DNA from: CAYPHJ01 sp964410485
GTDB lineage: Bacteria > Desulfobacterota > Binatia > UBA9968
DNA: 64,000 nt
Reading direction: 5' to 3'
NCBI GenBank assembly: GCA_964410485.1
Contig: CAYPHJ010000003.1
Coordinates: 27,198 to 91,197 of the forward strand
In this document: piece by piece, positions 59,704 to 64,000 of the stretch
Position numbering within the stretch: position 1 is the first letter of the stretch
Layout: each line of letters opens with the position of its first letter
Translations under genes and position numbers: made by a program
Notes under the pieces: model-generated
What the model was told of the DNA's origin: nothing
Seen by the model: the letters and a program-made list of their open reading frames with translations, nothing else
Database searches by the model: none

Positions 59704-62208
59704 TTATTTGTACAACTCCTGATCTTCGCTCGTGGAAAATTTAGTCTGAATCCGGGGATAAACGGACACACCGCCCGGGCGACCATGTATCATGAAGTCT
59801 ACCGGGATGAAACCCTCGAGCAGAGGAATGGGTAATTGAATGCCGCCGAACCCCCCTTTGTGATCGGTGCCGATGGCGAGTTGATTGCCTCCAAGAGTGG
59901 CAGGAAGGGCGCCGCTCATGCTGAAGCGGCTCGAAGAGATGCTCCCCTGGATCGGTGGTAACGTATATTTGCTGGTTGGATCACGCTCGTTCTCGCTCAA
60001 AAGCTCGTGATCCAACACCTGCGGGAACTCAGACCCCGGTCCGGTCGCCTCTCGAATCAAGATAAACGTCGAGTCTGGGAGTTCATCGCTCCTTTTGCTT
60101 CTCGGGTCCGATTCGCCATGCACAATCGGTAATGGCAGGTTCTTGATACCCCCTACGGAGCCTTTAGCTCGCCGGTCCACATCCGCCAGAGCCACGTCGT
60201 AGTTCTTCCGGCGAAGCGTCGCATAGAAGCGCTCCGCAGTGCGCCTCGGTAGCGGGTAACTTTGGCTGCGAACTCCCCAGGGTGTGTCATAGTAGACAAC
60301 GATCTCGTCATCGCTCACCAGGTTAACGCCGCGCTCCGCCAATTCCATGTTCCTGAGATTGCCGTCGAACAGGGATGGTTTCAGACCAAGGCCATCGGGC
60401 CCGTAAAGCTCCGAGTTTTCGAGCAGGAACTGCTTGCTGAGCCGCAGCCCGCGGTTTCCGTCCTTTGCCAACGAGGCTAACTTCTTGGTGGCCTCTGCAG
60501 CAGCAGAACTTTCCGGGAAGTGGTCGATGACAGCGGTCAGATAGGTCTCCTGTGTGGCGCGATCCCGATTCTTGGCGGTGTCCAGGAGGGTTTGCGCGGA
60601 TTTGTCCCTCAGCGCGGCAAGTTTGTCCTGGCTCGCGGTTCCCGCCCGCCCGTAGTACTCCAGCGCTCTGTGAAACAGGCCGCGCTCTTCGAACACTCGC
60701 CCCAAAACCTCATAGACTTCCGCCGCATTTTCCGAATCAGGATGGCTACGGATGTACGTCACTCCGGCATCGATGATGGGCTGGGCCGAGATCGGATTAT
60801 TCGTCACGACCTGAAGAAAATTGTTCCCGATCAGCAGCGCGTTCACCGTTGCCAATGTTGCTGCCCCGGCAGGCCCGGCGGCAAGCGCGCCGGCGGTATA
60901 GATGAGATTCTTTCTGAGAAAGTCTTCGCCGAACAACACGTATTTGGCCGTCTGCAAGCGGCGCTCGCGCTGCGCGTCGTAAAAGGTTGCGAGCAGGTTA
61001 TACTCGGGGCTCTGGAGCAGAGTTTCAGCGCGTGCCCGGCTGGCAGGGCTGACGCCATCGCGCGCGATCTGCCGAAGGATTTTTTTGGCCGCCTCATGGC
61101 GACCTGTCATTTCAAGGGCCACGGCTTCGGCATCCAGTGCTGCGTCGGCCAGCGGTTGGCCACGGTATTTTCTGTCGATGTCGAGGGCGGTCCGTTCGAT
61201 TTTGTCGGGATCGCCCAAACTGAGGACCTCCAGCAACTGGCGCGTGTCTTTTTGTTCTTCGACCGCGAGCGTCTCTTCCACAGCTGCGGCCAATCCTTTC
61301 GATCGCCCCTCTTCGCGGTCGCGGAGCCTTTGTGCGGCTTGCTCCAGGGCTTGCTGCGCGGCTTGCGAATCAGGGTGGGCATAAGCGGCGACTTGAGAAT
61401 GGAAAAACGCCTGCTCCAGCTCACCTTTACCCGCTGCCTCGTGCGCAAGTTTCAGCTGTCTGGCAACCAGCGCCTCTTTTCTCTTTTTTTGCAGTCGTTC
61501 GAGTTGCTTCAAAATCTCGTCATTGCGCGGATCGTCCGGATAACGCTTCAAATGATCCAGGCCGCGGGCCAGCGCTCTGCGCTCTTCGATAGGCATTTCG
61601 GCATCGGTGAGCGCATAGAGCTGGCTGATAGCCGTTTCAACTGCCGCGCCCAAATAATTTCCAGAGGCGACCCCCGCGAGATCAACCGAGCTCACCATGC
61701 GATTGAGCATGCCGCCCCAGAAATTCGTCGAGCTTTGACGCATGAGATGATCGGATTGATTGAGGTCATCGCCGTTAATAAGGAATTCTAGGTATCTTTT
61801 CCGCTCGGTTGTTTCAGCTCTGGTGCGCGCGTGGCGCTGTGCCTTAATATAACCCTGGCGGTCTGGAATCGTATTGTTGGCGAGATCCTCAACGTGGTCG
61901 GTCAGACCGGTGACCGGTTCACCTCGATTCCGGCGACGTTCGTCCTCCGCTTTGAAGAAACGCAAATGCTCGTGCAGCATGTCGTTCTGGCCTGTCAGAG
62001 CATCCAGCAGGATGTCGCGCGTCCGTTTGTCGATTTCATCCGGGAAGAATTGCGGAGTTGGTGATGATTTTTCAAAAGGATCGAACGGCGGCAGGGGATT
62101 GAGGATCTTATCCAACACGACCTCGCGTTCTTGGGCGCGTGCCGCTGAAGACGTGATCCAAGCGAAGATCGAGAGGATCAAAAGCACAATGATGGCTTTA
62201 CGAATCAT
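59704..62208 (-). CDS. Large exported TPR-like protein
   Basis: An 834-residue exported protein. Signal peptide AIIVLLILSIFAWITSSAAR, cleavage after ARA. Residues about 200-600 are helical repeats of TPR type (LAHEAAGKGELEQAFFHSQV, AAEVYEVLGRVFEERGLFHR, ALEYYGRAG). One hydrophobic stretch in the middle (IYTAGALAAGPAGAATLATV). The C-terminal part (ISSSRFSMSGALPATLGGNQ, PVDFMIHGRPGGVSVYPRI) is beta-rich and may sit in or on the outer membrane. The start overlaps the upstream lipoprotein stop by four bases. I do not recognise a family; an assembly or secretion scaffold is plausible. Confidence 0.75.
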   Translation of the reverse strand: MIRKAIIVLLILSIFAWITSSAARAQEREVVLDKILNPLPPFDPFEKSSPTPQFFPDEIDKRTRDILLDALTGQNDMLHEHLRFFKAEDERRRNRGEPVTGLTDHVEDLANNTIPDRQGYIKAQRHARTRAETTERKRYLEFLINGDDLNQSDHLMRQSSTNFWGGMLNRMVSSVDLAGVASGNYLGAAVETAISQLYALTDAEMPIEERRALARGLDHLKRYPDDPRNDEILKQLERLQKKRKEALVARQLKLAHEAAGKGELEQAFFHSQVAAYAHPDSQAAQQALEQAAQRLRDREEGRSKGLAAAVEETLAVEEQKDTRQLLEVLSLGDPDKIERTALDIDRKYRGQPLADAALDAEAVALEMTGRHEAAKKILRQIARDGVSPASRARAETLLQSPEYNLLATFYDAQRERRLQTAKYVLFGEDFLRKNLIYTAGALAAGPAGAATLATVNALLIGNNFLQVVTNNPISAQPIIDAGVTYIRSHPDSENAAEVYEVLGRVFEERGLFHRALEYYGRAGTASQDKLAALRDKSAQTLLDTAKNRDRATQETYLTAVIDHFPESSAAAEATKKLASLAKDGNRGLRLSKQFLLENSELYGPDGLGLKPSLFDGNLRNMELAERGVNLVSDDEIVVYYDTPWGVRSQSYPLPRRTAERFYATLRRKNYDVALADVDRRAKGSVGGIKNLPLPIVHGESDPRSKRSDELPDSTFILIREATGPGSEFPQVLDHELLSENERDPTSKYTLPPIQGSISSSRFSMSGALPATLGGNQLAIGTDHKGGFGGIQLPIPLLEGFIPVDFMIHGRPGGVSVYPRIQTKFSTSEDQELYK

Positions 62209-63218
62209 CGGTTCAGTTGGACTGTCTTTTGAATAAACCCGCGCATCCCCTCAATTTTTCCCTGCGCTTCGATTTTTTCCAGAATCCCGTCCACCTGGGC
62301 TACTTCCGTATAGAGTTTGACCGCGGAATTTGCAAGCTGCTCGAAGGTCCTCAGGTCGAAGACTAACCCCTGCGGATCGTACTGCGAAGCATACTCTCTG
62401 GCAAGCACGCCGTAAAAGTCTCCGAAATCGATCAAGAAGCGATAGATATTCTTGCTTTGACGGTGTTTTGTGACCAGCTGGCTATATCCCAGAATGACCA
62501 GCTGGTTGCCCTCTTTTAGACGGTAACGATTGGCTTTGACAAACGCTACTTTGCCCTGGTCGATCCGTTCCTCTTCTTCACGCGCAAGATACTCGTATCG
62601 CGTGGCGTGATGTCTTTTAATCAGCTGGTTCCAGGCGGAAACTTTCTCATCCAGGGCTTCCATGTACTTGAACGGATCTTCCGTAGGAAGCGGCTTTTCG
62701 AGGATGCCCGAGAACTCCGCCAGGACCTCCATGTTTTTGGCGGCCTGTGACCCGAGCGTTCCCTCGTTCTCGGCGACCTTTTGGAAATAGGCGATTGCTT
62801 GGCCGTACTCGCCTAATCGTTCCAGCGCCAGGGCCTTGTTGAATTGCACAATATCTTTGAACCTGCCGGGATTCTTTTTTTCGTAATCTTGAAGGCGTAC
62901 TAACGTTGCCTTCATGATATTGACGCCTGTGATGTCCTTCGGGATCGCAAAGCGGTACGTGTCTTCTTTGGCAAGTCGTTGGAAATCTTTGACGATATCC
63001 AGCAAGTCTCCCGCCGGCAAGTAGCGCGCATCAGGGTTTGGCGCGCGGCTGGAGCAGCCGACCATCAGCAACGGCCCAAAGAGTAGCATGACGACAATCA
63101 GGGCAGATGGAACCAAAGCGTGGACGCATCGCGGGGATCGCGCCTGTTTCTCTTCCTGTTTCGACAAGCAGGACTCAGCGACACCAACGGTAAAAGCGGC
63201 GTGCTTGGGTTGAGACAT
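62205..63218 (-). CDS. TPR-like lipoprotein
   Basis: A 337-residue protein with a long N-terminal region before the hydrophobic leader (LIVVMLLFGPLLMVGCSS, lipobox LMVGC near residue 55), so the true start may be downstream. The mature part is helical with TPR-like pairs (KALALERLGEYGQAIAYFQK). It overlaps the next gene by four bases (ATGA), so the two exported proteins are probably made in fixed ratio and may form a complex. It lies 11 bases after the cupin gene. No known function. Confidence 0.75.
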   Translation of the reverse strand: MSQPKHAAFTVGVAESCLSKQEEKQARSPRCVHALVPSALIVVMLLFGPLLMVGCSSRAPNPDARYLPAGDLLDIVKDFQRLAKEDTYRFAIPKDITGVNIMKATLVRLQDYEKKNPGRFKDIVQFNKALALERLGEYGQAIAYFQKVAENEGTLGSQAAKNMEVLAEFSGILEKPLPTEDPFKYMEALDEKVSAWNQLIKRHHATRYEYLAREEEERIDQGKVAFVKANRYRLKEGNQLVILGYSQLVTKHRQSKNIYRFLIDFGDFYGVLAREYASQYDPQGLVFDLRTFEQLANSAVKLYTEVAQVDGILEKIEAQGKIEGMRGFIQKTVQLNR

Positions 63219-63229
63219 GAAACTCCTAG

Positions 63230-63562
63230 CTAGATTGTTTTAATCAAAGAGTAGAACAAGATCAGCTCGCCCTTTTTTGCTGCGGCGAAATCGTGCGGGG
63301 TGTTTTTGGGTATGTGGCAAACCATTCCGGGACGCAGCTCGATGAGGCGCCCTTCGATGCGCAGTCGCCCTCGACCCTTGAGCACATGGCAGAGCACATC
63401 CTTGTCCGTGTGGTTGATTTGCGCGGGGTCCAGATTCTTGCGCGGGCGAAAGGCGATGAGCCCCGAAGTGAATGCCTCCTGTTCAAACAAACTCTTATAG
63501 CGAATTTCCGCGTTGATTGACTTCAGTCCTTTGAGCGCCTTCTCTATTCTCGCAAGTCTCAT
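63230..63562 (-). CDS. Single-domain cupin protein
   Basis: A 110-residue cupin. Motif 1 reads INHTDKDVLCHVLKGRGRLR, with a His but not the full three-ligand set. Motif 2 is PGMVCHIPKNTPHDFAAAKK, with the P-x-x-x-PH pattern. Such small cupins bind a metal and act as isomerases, dioxygenases or sensors. It is the first gene of the cupin, lipoprotein, TPR-protein operon. Substrate unknown. Confidence 0.82.
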   Translation of the reverse strand: MRLARIEKALKGLKSINAEIRYKSLFEQEAFTSGLIAFRPRKNLDPAQINHTDKDVLCHVLKGRGRLRIEGRLIELRPGMVCHIPKNTPHDFAAAKKGELILFYSLIKTI

Positions 63563-63600
63563 CGCGGTTTAGGCTTAGCGGGCCATTGGACTCACAAGTA

Positions 63601-63905
63601 CTCACCACGAAGCACCCAGCGCGGCAGAGCCGCAACCAAATGGGAAAAAGAGTTCACCACGAAGGCACGAAGACCACGAAGGAAGACAGTATGTTTTTTC
63701 GAAACCCCTGATCCGAGCTTCGCGCCCTTCGTGAGCTTCGTGGTGCAAATGATACTTACTTGTTGATTGAGACGTCACAATCCTTGCCTCAGAAGATTTG
63801 CGCGAGCCGCGAAAGCTCTTAAGCATAGTAGTACGAAGGACACGAAGTTCGGATAAAGAGTTTCGAAAAATGCTTTCTTCCTTCGTACTCTTCGTGCCTC
63901 CTATG
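63601..63905. repeat. CACGAAGG-type palindromic repeats (two nested pairs)
   Basis: Pair 1: CACCACGAAGGCACGAAGAC (from 63656) against CCCTTCGTGAGCTTCGTGGT (to 63744). Pair 2: CATAGTAGTACGAAGGACAC (from 63824) against CTTCGTACTCTTCGTGCCTC (to about 63900). Degenerate copies of the word CACGAAGG recur from 63601. Long open frames across it are artefacts of the repeat. Nothing else is seen from 63563 to the end. Confidence 0.65.
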
Positions 63906-64000
63906 AAAGTGGGGTGGAGAGGGAGTGAAGGGACAGCGGCCCCATGGCGGTCACCCGCGTATGCTCCGCAGCGCCGTACCCCCTCGATACGCAATCTCGG

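Noticed and set aside
60520..61791. Plus-strand frame of 423 codons opposite the large TPR gene
   Set aside because: Shadow of the real minus-strand gene: Gly/Arg/Cys-rich, no motifs, no ribosome site.
63602..63994. Minus-strand open frame of 130 codons at the right end
   Set aside because: It runs through CACGAAGG palindromes; the protein is repeat-derived (HHEAHEG-type words) and has no ribosome site.

Overview
This 64 kb window is chromosomal DNA of a Gram-negative bacterium. It has an outer-membrane beta-barrel protein, several lipoproteins, a Slt-type lytic transglycosylase, a SecA with the zinc tail, and a tripartite tricarboxylate (Tct) transporter. By eye the base composition is moderately GC-rich. 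The mix of genes (a Tct operon, orphan NMT1-like and TAXI solute-binding proteins, a signal-peptide methyltransferase, a spore-photoproduct-lyase-like radical SAM protein, a MamK-like actin, and many palindromic intergenic repeats) resembles uncultured soil or subsurface lineages of the deltaproteobacterial / Methylomirabilota / Tectomicrobia grade. That placement is inference: the window has no rRNA, and I recognised no tRNA, integrase, plasmid or phage module or CRISPR array.

Layout. 0-10.7 kb: end of an FtsX-type ABC permease, M1 aminopeptidase, TPR lipoprotein, DoxX protein, Cache-HAMP histidine kinase (minus), small winged-helix-like protein, outer-membrane protein, dienelactone hydrolase-like protein, Na+-dependent SNF transporter (minus). 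10.8-15.5 kb (minus): operon of lytic transglycosylase, class I amidotransferase-like hydrolase and a 7TM-PAS histidine kinase. 15.5-25.5 kb (plus): CoxG-like protein, glycosyltransferase, unknown protein, SPL-like radical SAM protein, murI, an unusually long secA, argJ. 25.5-31.8 kb: small membrane proteins, a decayed TctC-type fragment, a TAXI-like protein without signal peptide, an SH3 protein, an amidase plus MamK-like actin pair, an MFS remnant and a coiled-coil protein. 31.9-35.9 kb (minus): tctC-tctB-tctA followed by a cytidylate-kinase-like/BON fusion. 36-41 kb: exported methyltransferase, then (minus) an ExeA-like ATPase, a Cache-HAMP membrane protein and a solute-binding protein fused to LysM. 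41.3-44.1 kb (minus): hsp20-lon with an ATGA overlap. 44.4-53.1 kb: small metabolic genes (two enoyl-CoA hydratase-family proteins, NUDIX plus P-loop kinase, two VOC proteins, aldehyde dehydrogenase) and a CbtB-like/periplasmic-domain pair. 53.4-59 kb: polysaccharide deacetylase-like protein, HEAT-like unknown protein, M20 peptidase homologue, half-size permease, TAT-exported PhoD phosphatase. 59.2-63.6 kb (minus): RidA-family protein, and a cupin / TPR lipoprotein / large exported TPR protein operon.

The intergenic space is unusually rich in palindromes. Three copies of a 139-140 bp element have CTAGCAGG...CCTGCTAG ends. Several other families are inverted repeats made of short degenerate tandem words (ACTCCA, GAGTCTCAGG, GTTCAAGGTTCCA, TTAAGGC, CACGAAGG). 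They cluster together, and one element end supplies the stop codon of the RidA-family gene.

The strongest candidates for something new are: (i) SecA with about 280 residues of predicted coiled coil in the variable part of nucleotide-binding domain 2; (ii) the amidase/MamK-like actin pair; (iii) the ExeA-like ATPase / Cache-HAMP / solute-binding-LysM operon; and (iv) the CbtB-like plus periplasmic-domain gene pair.
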